The translations under genes were made by a program, and so were the position numbers. Under the pieces are notes generated by a model. That model was not told the DNA's origin. It searched no databases and worked only from the letters and a program-made list of their open reading frames with translations. Below, one piece after another: positions 12,206 to 18,939 of a DNA stretch of 27,704 nt. The first letter of the stretch is position 1. The number at the start of each line of letters is the position of its first letter. This stretch comes from a virus. The stretch is taken from IMG/VR virus record IMGVR_UViG_3300021373_000309, positions 1-27,704 of that record; one strand, given 5' to 3'.

Positions 12206-12609
12206 TACTTCGTTACTCCCTTAAACTTCTCAAAGGTGCGCATGCCACCTAAACCTAACATACCTAACAACACAGTCATCAGGCTTTGCATGTCAAACTC
12301 TGGCAATGGTGGATGCTGTAGATCAAACCACCCTGTCACAAAAAGTGTGACGGGCAAACCCAAGAAGTGCCAGAACAACGCCAACCCGCAAGTCCAACCA
12401 ACAAATGGCCGCCACCCTGCTATGAAGATGTTGCGTGACTTAGCTTCCTCTTTGTTTATTTCTATCTGACCACGCGCTAACTCCTGTGCGTGACGCTCTG
12501 CCATTGTTGCGATTTCGTGCGCAAGTTTGGCTTTCTGGTCTTTGTCCTCAACAACCTTGTCAAGAATGTTGCTTACTGGATCAACCAGCTTTCCCAACAA
12601 ATCAAGCAT
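12205..12609 (-). CDS. Holin, GTA 3TM type
   Basis: A 134-residue membrane protein. The N-terminal 60 residues are a charged amphipathic helix (DKVVEDKDQKAKLAHEIATMAERHAQELARGQIEIN). Residues 61-95 (IAGWRPFVGWTCGLALFWHFLGLPVTLFV) and 107-123 (QSLMTVLLGMLGLGGM) are membrane segments, and the C-terminus GGMRTFEKFKG matches the family named after the gene transfer agent holin of Rhodobacterales. It would open the inner membrane to let the endolysin out. The family match is one basis for suggesting an alphaproteobacterial host. Confidence 0.85.
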   Translation of the reverse strand: MLDLLGKLVDPVSNILDKVVEDKDQKAKLAHEIATMAERHAQELARGQIEINKEEAKSRNIFIAGWRPFVGWTCGLALFWHFLGLPVTLFVTGWFDLQHPPLPEFDMQSLMTVLLGMLGLGGMRTFEKFKGVTK

Positions 12610-12704
12610 TACACCATAACCCCCTGATACAGCGTCATCTCAACGCCTAGAATAATCTCTAGCAGTTTCACAACAACGTGCGTTAATAACTGCTCACCTG
12701 ACAT
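12609..12704 (-). CDS. Micro-gene coupled to the holin, 31 aa
   Basis: ATG at 12704 opens a frame that ends TAA exactly at the holin start (TAATG), filling most of the 84-base gap. The peptide starts MSGEQLLTHVVVKLLEIILGVE and is a single amphipathic to hydrophobic helix. The ribosome site is weak and the start overlaps the upstream gene by 11 bases. It may tune holin timing or simply couple translation; function unknown. Confidence 0.5.
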   Translation of the reverse strand: MSGEQLLTHVVVKLLEIILGVEMTLYQGVMV

Positions 12705-13026
12705 CTACGTTTTCTTTCCGCGACACATTGGCTTCCATTGCGTTGAACCCAAAGTATGCCGCAACAACACCACTGGCACCAATCACATAAACACTTGCTA
12801 TGTCTGTAATTAGCTCTGCCGCCCGATCTAAGCCCACCCAGACTGCGAGAAAGATAACCAGAGGGTAAACAAGCATTCCAGCCGTACACGCCACTGTGAG
12901 CCGCCTCTGCGTGTCTCTCTTAGCGTCCTGATCTTCCATGCGCCTGCGACGATCTTCCAACATGATCTCGCGCTCATCAGGATCAATCTTTCCGTTTCCG
13001 TTTAGATCGTAGTTTTCTTTGTTCAT
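12694..13026 (-). CDS. EF-hand membrane protein of the lysis cassette, 110 aa
   Basis: The N-terminus carries a canonical calcium-binding EF loop: Asp7-x-Asn9-x-Asn11-Gly12-Lys13-Ile14-Asp15-x-x-Glu18. A charged segment (EDRRRRMEDQDAKRDTQRRL) follows, then two membrane segments at about 49-67 (AGMLVYPLVIFLAVWVGL) and 73-93 (ITDIASVYVIGASGVVAAYFG). The layout suggests a cytosolic sensor domain attached to a two-pass membrane hairpin, as in class II holins. Position beside the holin supports a lysis role. AAAGG precedes ATG 13026. Confidence 0.7.
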   Translation of the reverse strand: MNKENYDLNGNGKIDPDEREIMLEDRRRRMEDQDAKRDTQRRLTVACTAGMLVYPLVIFLAVWVGLDRAAELITDIASVYVIGASGVVAAYFGFNAMEANVSRKENVDVR

Positions 13027-13120
13027 TGAAATACCTTTCGGCTATTCGCTTATGCGTGGTGATGATAACCACTTTATTATCATCCGTCAAAACAACCCAC
13101 TGACCCAGTTTATTTTCCAC
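12983..13120 (-). CDS. Small basic protein overlapping its neighbours, 45 aa
   Basis: A GTG start at 13120 overlaps the upstream gene stop and the frame runs to TGA at 12983, covering the whole 83-base gap and 44 bases of the EF-hand gene. The peptide VENKLGQWVVLTDDNKVVIITTHKR-like sequence has alternating hydrophobic residues of a small beta sheet and a Lys/Arg-rich end (RKLRSKRKRKD). It looks protein-like but the start is GTG with a weak ribosome site, so it is only a candidate. Confidence 0.42.
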   Translation of the reverse strand: MENKLGQWVVLTDDNKVVIITTHKRIAERYFNEQRKLRSKRKRKD

Positions 13121-13286
13121 TAACTTCAAGACAAACCACAGTCTGGCTGTTGTGAACAACCAAACCCTCTCTTGCCTTTCTGCGCTCTTGTTCGCATTCT
13201 TCGTATGTCGCGTGTGTTGGGCCTATTTGATAATATTTTAATTCAGCAGACGGAATGTATTGTATAAACACAAGAACGTAAATCAT
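13110..13286 (-). CDS. Small secreted or membrane-anchored protein, 58 aa
   Basis: ATG 13286 overlaps the upstream stop as TGATG. The N-terminus MIYVLVFIQYIPSAELKYY is hydrophobic like a signal or anchor, and the rest is polar with two Cys (EECEQ and VVCLE) that could form a disulfide in the periplasm. It lacks a lipobox, so it is not an obvious o-spanin, but its place in the lysis cassette and its likely export make a spanin-like or periplasmic accessory role possible. Confidence 0.55.
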   Translation of the reverse strand: MIYVLVFIQYIPSAELKYYQIGPTHATYEECEQERRKAREGLVVHNSQTVVCLEVSGK

Positions 13287-13762
13287 CACCAACGACCTCT
13301 TGCTTTACCAACAATGTAGATTGCAAGCGCCAAGATAGCACCGCCAATGACAAACGCAGTCAGGCCCACTGCCCAATTGATGCAGCTATCAACAAACTCT
13401 TGCTTGCGATATGCAGCCTCTTTGCGAATGCGGCGCTGCTCTGCTTCAATCCGCAGCACCTCATCCCATGCGCTAGGCCCATACACAAAAGAGATATGAT
13501 CCTTAATTTCTTTGCGCATTTGCTCCATTTTGCGCTTTTCATTCCAAAGCAACACGGCATTTTCGGGGTCTGACCCCTTAAACGTCTTTTCCCACCAAGG
13601 TGGGTTCTTTTGACGTTCTTCTAATCTATTGAAATCTGAAAAGGCTTGGCCCCATGTAGAAATAGTTTGACCCATTTCTTGGATGTCGCGGCCTGTTGAA
13701 ATGGCAGCTTTAAGTGTCTTGTAAGCCCCTGTTGCAAGTGCTACGCAGCTAACGGGATCCAT
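13286..13762 (-). CDS. Lysis-region protein with C-terminal membrane helix, 158 aa
   Basis: Unrecognised by name, though I recall similar proteins in marine phages. The N-terminal half is helical (VALATGAYKTLKAAISTGRDIQEMGQTISTWGQAFSDFNRLEERQ) with a WWEKTFKGSDPENAVLLWNEKRKMEQMRKEI block, then SFVYGPSAWDEVLR. Residues 130-153 (WAVGLTAFVIGGAILALAIYIVG) form one membrane segment and the end is basic (KARGRW). Probably anchored in the inner membrane with the bulk in the cytoplasm. A lysis or membrane-disruption role is inferred from neighbours. Confidence 0.6.
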   Translation of the reverse strand: MDPVSCVALATGAYKTLKAAISTGRDIQEMGQTISTWGQAFSDFNRLEERQKNPPWWEKTFKGSDPENAVLLWNEKRKMEQMRKEIKDHISFVYGPSAWDEVLRIEAEQRRIRKEAAYRKQEFVDSCINWAVGLTAFVIGGAILALAIYIVGKARGRW

Positions 13763-13766
13763 AGCA

Positions 13767-14033
13767 TCACTTTTCGCGACCGCGTTCGTCTATTCTCTGA
13801 ACGCTTTCTCTAATCGCCGCCATATCGCCTGCAATACGAGCCAACAAAACTTCTTGTGCATGAACAGATTTTTCTAACGTATCTATCCGCGTCATGTTGC
13901 GGTCAATATCACGCACCGCTGTTTCTACATCAGACGCAATGCCAGTGATATAACCTACCAATAAGATAGTCTGAACAATCAAAGCCAAACCAAAAGACAT
14001 GGCTTGTAGATTTACTTTTATCGGTGTCGCCAT
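13767..14033 (-). CDS. Single-TM coiled-coil protein, 88 aa
   Basis: ATG 14033 (MATPIKV) lies one base after the upstream stop; ATG 14045 or TTG 14051 would add four or six residues. Residues 11-32 (AMSFGLALIVQTILLVGYITG) are one membrane helix, followed by a long heptad-like coiled coil (IDRNMTRIDTLEKSVHAQEVLLARIAGDMAAIRESVQRIDE). This is the layout of an i-spanin or of haemolysin-type XhlA proteins, both used in lysis. Given the cassette, either is plausible. Confidence 0.6.
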   Translation of the reverse strand: MATPIKVNLQAMSFGLALIVQTILLVGYITGIASDVETAVRDIDRNMTRIDTLEKSVHAQEVLLARIAGDMAAIRESVQRIDERGREK

Positions 14034-14034
14034 T

Positions 14035-14319
14035 TTAGTATCCATTTGCAATCAGCTTGCTAAATTCGCCACTCATCAACTTCTTTTTAACATATTCTGC
14101 GAACTCTTGCGACCCGATTTTGGCTCCGCATTCCCGCGACCACATTTCAGCAACCACAAAAGGTATAGACCCAGCTAAACGCATGTCAGACTTACGATTG
14201 TGACCGTCAATATTACGCTCTTTGTTGAAGTCCAAAATCTTCTGAATATCTTGAGTGCGCTTTACGACAACCTTGTCATCTTCTGTATGCCACTCAGTGT
14301 TTAGAATAGTGTCAGACAT
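14035..14319 (-). CDS. Unknown virion-region protein, 94 aa
   Basis: ATG 14319 (MSDTILNTEWH) is chosen: it overlaps the upstream stop by eight bases, whereas the longest frame would overlap the neighbour by 62 bases. The protein is charged with a DDKVVVKRTQDIQKILDFNKERN segment and a C-terminal helical part (EFAEYVKKKLMSGEFSKLIAN). Not recognised. It lies between capsid and lysis genes and may be a minor head or completion protein. Confidence 0.6.
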   Translation of the reverse strand: MSDTILNTEWHTEDDKVVVKRTQDIQKILDFNKERNIDGHNRKSDMRLAGSIPFVVAEMWSRECGAKIGSQEFAEYVKKKLMSGEFSKLIANGY

Positions 14320-14578
14320 TCTTCTTGGGCCTTCCGCGTTTCTTAGGTGCTTTCCCGCCTTCCCACGCTTCATTTACATCTGGCGTAGAAGGGTCATCAG
14401 CTTTTAGTTTTCCTTTGGCATCACGCGCTCGTTTGGGTGCTGCCTTTGTAATTTCTTCACCGAAACCATTTGCAATAAGTGCCTTTGCTTCTGCTGCTGT
14501 CACTTCATAGGTTTGGCCTTTTTCAGCTCTCTTGCCGCCAACCCATGTTCTATCTGTTGTGATTTTAATTTTAGCCAT
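14312..14578 (-). CDS. Small basic capsid-adjacent protein, 88 aa
   Basis: GAGGTGG precedes ATG 14578. The N-terminal half has a small beta/alpha domain (IKITTDRTWVGGKRAEKGQTYEVTAAEAKALIANGFGEEI), resembling short domains in phage head-decoration or DUF7210-type proteins. The C-terminal tail is disordered and Lys/Arg-rich, ending KKRGRPKK, an AT-hook-like motif that could touch packaged DNA. It directly follows the capsid gene and the stable hairpin. Confidence 0.65.
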   Translation of the reverse strand: MAKIKITTDRTWVGGKRAEKGQTYEVTAAEAKALIANGFGEEITKAAPKRARDAKGKLKADDPSTPDVNEAWEGGKAPKKRGRPKKNV

Positions 14579-14598
14579 ACTACCACCTCAAAGTGAAA

Positions 14599-14614
14599 GG
14601 GGGCCGTAGCCCCC
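14599..14614 (-). other. cUACGg tetraloop hairpin after the capsid gene (copy 2)
   Basis: On the minus strand this reads GGGGGCTACGGCCCCC, identical to the hairpin at 10346-10361. It lies six bases after the capsid stop and is followed by TTTCACTTT, giving a weak U-rich tail. It may attenuate transcription or protect the abundant capsid message. Confidence 0.7.
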
Positions 14615-14620
14615 AATCTA

Positions 14621-15586
14621 TTATGATGTTGTACAGTCTGCGACAACACCGTGTGCTTTCTGTGAAGTGACCTGTAGGCCATACTCCGCAGAGATCAAAC
14701 GGCGCTCTGACAAACCAGTTTTTGCAAGAGCCTCTTGCTTTGCTGTTTGCAAGTAAGCAACTGATGCATAGTTTGGATCAAGAACGAACACGTCACGCGC
14801 ACGAATGTGACGCGCTGGAACGATCTGAAGCTCACCGAAATCAGAGATGTATACGTCAATCGCTGCGTTCAGTTTGCTATCTTCTGCTTCTTTGTAACGT
14901 GTCGCGTTACCTGTAAAACCAGAGATAGTTTGCTTGTTGAACGATCCACATAGAACAACTGATGGTTCTGCGCCTGCGTCCCAACAATCAGCAATAACAC
15001 CTTTTAAGATGTCCTCTGTGATTGCACGTTGTGTGCCATCTGTAGCTGCCGCATCTGGGTAGCCTGCTTCACCAGTTCCAGATGTTGTGCCATCTGCACC
15101 AGATGTGCCACGCGCAGTGTTAGATGTCAAAAACGCTGGTAGACCCGCAGTTTGACGCGCTGTGCCTGATGCCCCTGCGCTCGCACTGACATTATCCAGC
15201 AGCATCTTTTCCATGTCTCGCTTCATTTCAGCCAATTTGTAAGCAACTTGCTTCGCAACTGTTTGAGCATCTGCAACACCGTTTACCGCTTGGTTTGTTG
15301 ATGATACTTCAACAACTTTCGCAGAAATCTGTGTGTAGTTACCCTTACGAACCGCATTTGTTGGTGCAGTGTTGGATAGGCCAACGTCACCTTCAATCTG
15401 ACGGTTTGATGCAGCCGCCGCAAGATCAACTTCACTCCACTCAAAGTAAGTGTTGTCTACGTTGCGTGTGCCGATTGTTGACATGAAAATAGTTTCAGTC
15501 GGTGTGATAGACGCAAGCGCTGGCGCTAGGTCTTCACGAATTGTAGAGACATCATATGTCTCATTGGTGTTTGCTGTTACAGCCAT
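14621..15586 (-). CDS. Major capsid protein, SU10/DUF5309 type
   Basis: A 321-residue HK97-fold capsid protein. The N-terminus TYDVSTIREDLAPALASITPTETIFMSTIG and the following NTYFEWSEVDLAAAASNRQIEGD match the SU10-like capsid family (DUF5309). Further along are NYTQISAKVVEVSSTNQAV, a Gly/Ser/Ala-rich insertion near residues 145-180 and the ISDFGELQIVPARHIRARDVFVLDPNYASVAYL stretch typical of the axial and peripheral domains. It would assemble the prohead around the scaffold encoded just upstream. A strong AAAGGA ribosome site fits high expression. No head-maturation protease is encoded nearby, so the shell is probably not processed. Confidence 0.9.
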   Translation of the reverse strand: MAVTANTNETYDVSTIREDLAPALASITPTETIFMSTIGTRNVDNTYFEWSEVDLAAAASNRQIEGDVGLSNTAPTNAVRKGNYTQISAKVVEVSSTNQAVNGVADAQTVAKQVAYKLAEMKRDMEKMLLDNVSASAGASGTARQTAGLPAFLTSNTARGTSGADGTTSGTGEAGYPDAAATDGTQRAITEDILKGVIADCWDAGAEPSVVLCGSFNKQTISGFTGNATRYKEAEDSKLNAAIDVYISDFGELQIVPARHIRARDVFVLDPNYASVAYLQTAKQEALAKTGLSERRLISAEYGLQVTSQKAHGVVADCTTS

Positions 15587-15609
15587 TGTCTTATTCCTTT
15601 AGACAAAAG

Positions 15610-16593
15610 TTAAGAGGTAAGCCAGTTGGCAACATCATCTATGCCACCTCGCTTGTTCATAACCGCCGTTGCTTTCTTCGCTTTGGTTGCTTTTCCAGCC
15701 GTTGCCGCGCGTCTGGCTGCTGGCTTAACTACTGGACGCGCCCCTTCTGCCTTTTGTTGGGCAGCAGGTTTGTTAGCCTGTAGTTCTCGCCACTTTAGAG
15801 CGTCATTCAAGATCATAACTTCCTCTGCCGTGCGAACAGTACCAATTTGCTCATCTGTGAGCTGGTAGTGCTTTTTAGCTTTGGTTGTTACGTCTTGAAT
15901 AAATGCACCACGCTTCTCAGGATCATTAAACTCTGGCATCCATTCAGCTAGGCGCATTGCCTGTTGCTCTAGGAATTGATTGTTTAACTGCTGATTACGC
16001 GCTTGCTCTTGCTGCGCCAAATAAGAAGCCTGCCGCTCCCATTGCTGGCGCATTTCCATTCCGCGACGATATGCTTCCGCTTGCTCCTGAAAACCAAGAG
16101 GGTCACTTTCTCTAAGCTCCTCTGACGGGTATTCAGGCACTACTGGGATGCCTTGCGTCTGAACTTGCTGTACCATTTGATACAAAACTTGGCGTTCTTG
16201 GTCTACTTGCTGCTGTAGCGCTTCAAATTGCTTTCTTTGCTCCGCTACTTCGCTCATACCCTTTTGGATGTACTTTTGCCCAGAGTATCCACGGGTTAGC
16301 TCATCTAGGTCTACCTGCTTTGTCTCACCATCAACTTTGACAGTATATAAAACAGGCTCCTCTTGAGCTTCCTGATACCCATCCTCAACATCCTCATCAT
16401 ATGTCTCTGTGTCGTCATATGATACGTCATCATCCTGATCTTGTGCTTCAATCTCCACTGCTTCAGGCCGAGTGTCCCCAGTTACCTCAACAGCTTCCTC
16501 TGATGCATCATCAGAATTATTAGGCGTTTCTAAAATCAAGTTTTCGGTAACCGCCTCTAAATCGTTACCGTTGATTGGGTTAGTCGTTTCCAC
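15610..16593 (-). CDS. Capsid scaffolding protein
   Basis: A 327-residue, highly charged helical protein immediately upstream of the capsid gene. Residues 20-78 are extremely acidic (DDDVSYDDTETYDEDVEDG). VDGETKQVDLDELTRGYSGQKYIQ at about 88-111 is a motif common in podovirus scaffolds. Residues 115-215 form a Gln-rich coiled coil, and the C-terminal 60 residues turn basic (KPAARRAATAGKATKAKK), the part that usually contacts the capsid. It would guide prohead assembly and then leave. Start overlaps the 82-residue gene by 14 bases. Confidence 0.8.
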   Translation of the reverse strand: METTNPINGNDLEAVTENLILETPNNSDDASEEAVEVTGDTRPEAVEIEAQDQDDDVSYDDTETYDEDVEDGYQEAQEEPVLYTVKVDGETKQVDLDELTRGYSGQKYIQKGMSEVAEQRKQFEALQQQVDQERQVLYQMVQQVQTQGIPVVPEYPSEELRESDPLGFQEQAEAYRRGMEMRQQWERQASYLAQQEQARNQQLNNQFLEQQAMRLAEWMPEFNDPEKRGAFIQDVTTKAKKHYQLTDEQIGTVRTAEEVMILNDALKWRELQANKPAAQQKAEGARPVVKPAARRAATAGKATKAKKATAVMNKRGGIDDVANWLTS

Positions 16594-16828
16594 GGTGCTT
16601 TCCCTTCCGTTTTACAAGCGCCAAGGCATCTACATCTGCCTGTAGTTGACGCTCTATTGCTGTTAATGCCCTCAAAATGGCGTGAGCATCCTCACGTTTC
16701 TCCACCTCTTGGGCGCTGCTATCTGCGAAAGTCCTCATTTGGGTGTCCCGCAAATCCTTTATGGTTTCCATGAACCATTCATTCTCTAACAGTGATTTTG
16801 AGCGTTTAGCTCTTTGCTCAATATCCAC
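16580..16828 (-). CDS. Small helical protein between portal and scaffold, 82 aa
   Basis: Overlaps portal (11 bases) and scaffold (14 bases) genes. All-helical and charged: AKRSKSLLENEWFMETIKDLRDTQMRTFADSSAQEVEKREDAHAILRALTAIERQLQADVDAL. Similar short helical proteins with a Glu-x-Arg-Glu-Asp-Ala core occur at this place in other phage head operons. It may assist portal or prohead assembly. Function not known. Confidence 0.65.
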   Translation of the reverse strand: MDIEQRAKRSKSLLENEWFMETIKDLRDTQMRTFADSSAQEVEKREDAHAILRALTAIERQLQADVDALALVKRKGKHRGND

Positions 16829-18929
16829 CTTGCATTCCCATCATCTGCGCGTTGTGTTCGCGTACCGCGTCTTGCTCTGCTTTCACGCTTGCAACATCAA
16901 CCGCTGTTCCGTACTTGCCAAGTATCTCAGCAACCTTAACCGCCAAGTCTTGAACCATGTCATCACGCGCCAAATCGTCATCCATGCCCAGCTTGTGCAT
17001 CTTGTACTGATAGTCCATCTGCGCTTTGGTCATGTCTACTTGCGCCCGTGTCTGCGCTTTCATCTGTTCAGCTTGCATAAATGCTGCATTTGGATCAGGC
17101 TGTTGCGCTGCCATTGCTTGCTGCTCTTGCGCCATCTGCTGTTGCTGCATCATCATCTGCTGTTCAATCTCTGGTGACATTGGCATGAAGTAACGATCCG
17201 CATTTCTCAGGCCACCAATTGCCAACAAGTCTGCCAGAGTGTTTCGTATCTGCGTCAAAGTAACCACGCCATTCATTGGGCCATACTGTGCAAATATCTG
17301 TTGCTGTATTTGAAAGGCTTGCTGTAAGGCCGCTGCGCGTTCATTCTCGCGTCCCGTGCCAATACCTACGTTCACAATCAAATCCATGTCTGTGTCCCAC
17401 GCTCTGGGGTCTACAGGCACAAATGAACCGTTGAGGCGCATGATTTCTTCATTGTCGGTGTTCTTAACCATCAAATCCAACATCAAGCGGAACAACTGGC
17501 GCATGCCGCCCTCTGCAAAGTTACGCGCAATAACCTCTGCTTGGCCTGTCTGACCTTCCATAGATGCTGCAACCGCTGTTGCTGTAGAAGACTTTAGAAC
17601 GTCTGGATCAAGACCCTGCGCCATCTTAGAAACGCCCGTCTTGTTATCTACCAACTGGTCAAAGTATTGCAGTGCTGGGAGTGTCTGACCCGCTGTAAAC
17701 GGCACTGCCATCTCCATGACGCTGTTAGGTGCTTTCACACGCACAATGCGCCCAATCTCGTTGTTCAGCAAATCATCTACCGCAACCTGACCGTCAACAA
17801 TCTGCAACGCTGGGTTATTGGTCAACGCCACGTTATCAAGAACACCGCGCAGCATCGCTGTAGCCGCGTCCTGATCGTCCATTACCAAATCAACCAATGA
17901 TGAACCAAAGAAAGCATGTGGCTCTGGATCGCACTCAAAGATTGCGTATGGTGCTGTATCTGCTTCGTAGAAGTTCAGCAGCTTGTAAGTAGAGCCAGCG
18001 CACAAGAACTGATACAGGCGCGGGATACCCGTTCCCTCAATATCCAACTCCATATATGCATTTGTGACAGTGATTTTCTTAGATGCAGCAGTGATGTTTT
18101 CATCCTCGCCCTCATCTACTGCATAACCACGGCGCTCAAATTCCGCTTCATCATCTACAACGCTATATTCTGTACTGTCTAAACCAATCAAATCGTCTGG
18201 GCTAAATCCCATCGCAATCAGATCAGACACCCGCATTTCTGTGCTATGACCACAAATATAAAAGTTGTCTATGCTACGCGCGTTGCGATCTACAAAGAAA
18301 TCTTCTGGGGGAACGCTCTCAATACAGATGTCGCCATGAGGAATAGACCGTGCAATCTTTACATCATGCTCTGGTACTTCAATCTCCATCCCCATCTGAT
18401 CCATAGAAATGCTCATACGCATCTCATGCTCAAGAACCTCTACGTCATCATCTTCAATGATTACCGCAAATTCTTCGTCAGTTAGATTAGTGAAGGTATG
18501 GATTTCTGTTTCCATTTCCTCATTGTAATAAACGTATGCAATCCCAGCTTTCTTAACCATCGCGTCTTGGAATACATCGTTTAGTACGCGGTATCCGTCA
18601 TGCTGTTGGAACTTATAAGAAACATAGCTTGTAGCTTGCTCTGCAATCGCAACATCCTCTGGGCCACGCGGCACAAACTCTACAGGCTTTTCGCTAGTGA
18701 GGAATATGCGCTGTATGCTTGGCTTTAGGCCACGAACAACCTCACGGCACTTTGTTGCCACAACTCTGCTGCGACCATCCTCGTAGCCGATGTCTACCTC
18801 GCCATCAAAGTAGCGTTGGGCCTTGATCCGCTGTGGCGCAATCTCGCTGTCTACAAAGTCCACTGCATCTTGGATTGCTTTGGAAACAATGCTTTCAATC
18901 TGTGTTTGATCTAGTGGTTCTAACCGCAT
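16818..18929 (-). CDS. Portal protein (P22-like)
   Basis: A 703-residue protein forming the dodecameric DNA channel at one capsid vertex. Recognisable parts are AQRYFDGEVDIGYEDGRSRVVATKCREVVRGLKPSIQRIF near 39-77 (clip and wing), KKAGIAYVYYNEE near 127-139, NNPALQIVDGQVAVDDLL near 365-382 and GQTGQAEVIARNFAEGGMRQLFRLML in the stem region. From about residue 586 the C-terminus is a long Gln/Met-rich helix, like the barrel of P22 portal. It binds the terminase during packaging and the adaptor afterwards. AGGAG precedes the start. Confidence 0.9.
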   Translation of the reverse strand: MRLEPLDQTQIESIVSKAIQDAVDFVDSEIAPQRIKAQRYFDGEVDIGYEDGRSRVVATKCREVVRGLKPSIQRIFLTSEKPVEFVPRGPEDVAIAEQATSYVSYKFQQHDGYRVLNDVFQDAMVKKAGIAYVYYNEEMETEIHTFTNLTDEEFAVIIEDDDVEVLEHEMRMSISMDQMGMEIEVPEHDVKIARSIPHGDICIESVPPEDFFVDRNARSIDNFYICGHSTEMRVSDLIAMGFSPDDLIGLDSTEYSVVDDEAEFERRGYAVDEGEDENITAASKKITVTNAYMELDIEGTGIPRLYQFLCAGSTYKLLNFYEADTAPYAIFECDPEPHAFFGSSLVDLVMDDQDAATAMLRGVLDNVALTNNPALQIVDGQVAVDDLLNNEIGRIVRVKAPNSVMEMAVPFTAGQTLPALQYFDQLVDNKTGVSKMAQGLDPDVLKSSTATAVAASMEGQTGQAEVIARNFAEGGMRQLFRLMLDLMVKNTDNEEIMRLNGSFVPVDPRAWDTDMDLIVNVGIGTGRENERAAALQQAFQIQQQIFAQYGPMNGVVTLTQIRNTLADLLAIGGLRNADRYFMPMSPEIEQQMMMQQQQMAQEQQAMAAQQPDPNAAFMQAEQMKAQTRAQVDMTKAQMDYQYKMHKLGMDDDLARDDMVQDLAVKVAEILGKYGTAVDVASVKAEQDAVREHNAQMMGMQGGY

Positions 18930-18939
18930 CTATTGTCTC

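Noticed and set aside
16743-17177. 144-residue plus-strand frame inside the portal gene
   Set aside because: It is a His/Leu/Cys-rich shadow of the Gln-rich portal C-terminus with no ribosome site.
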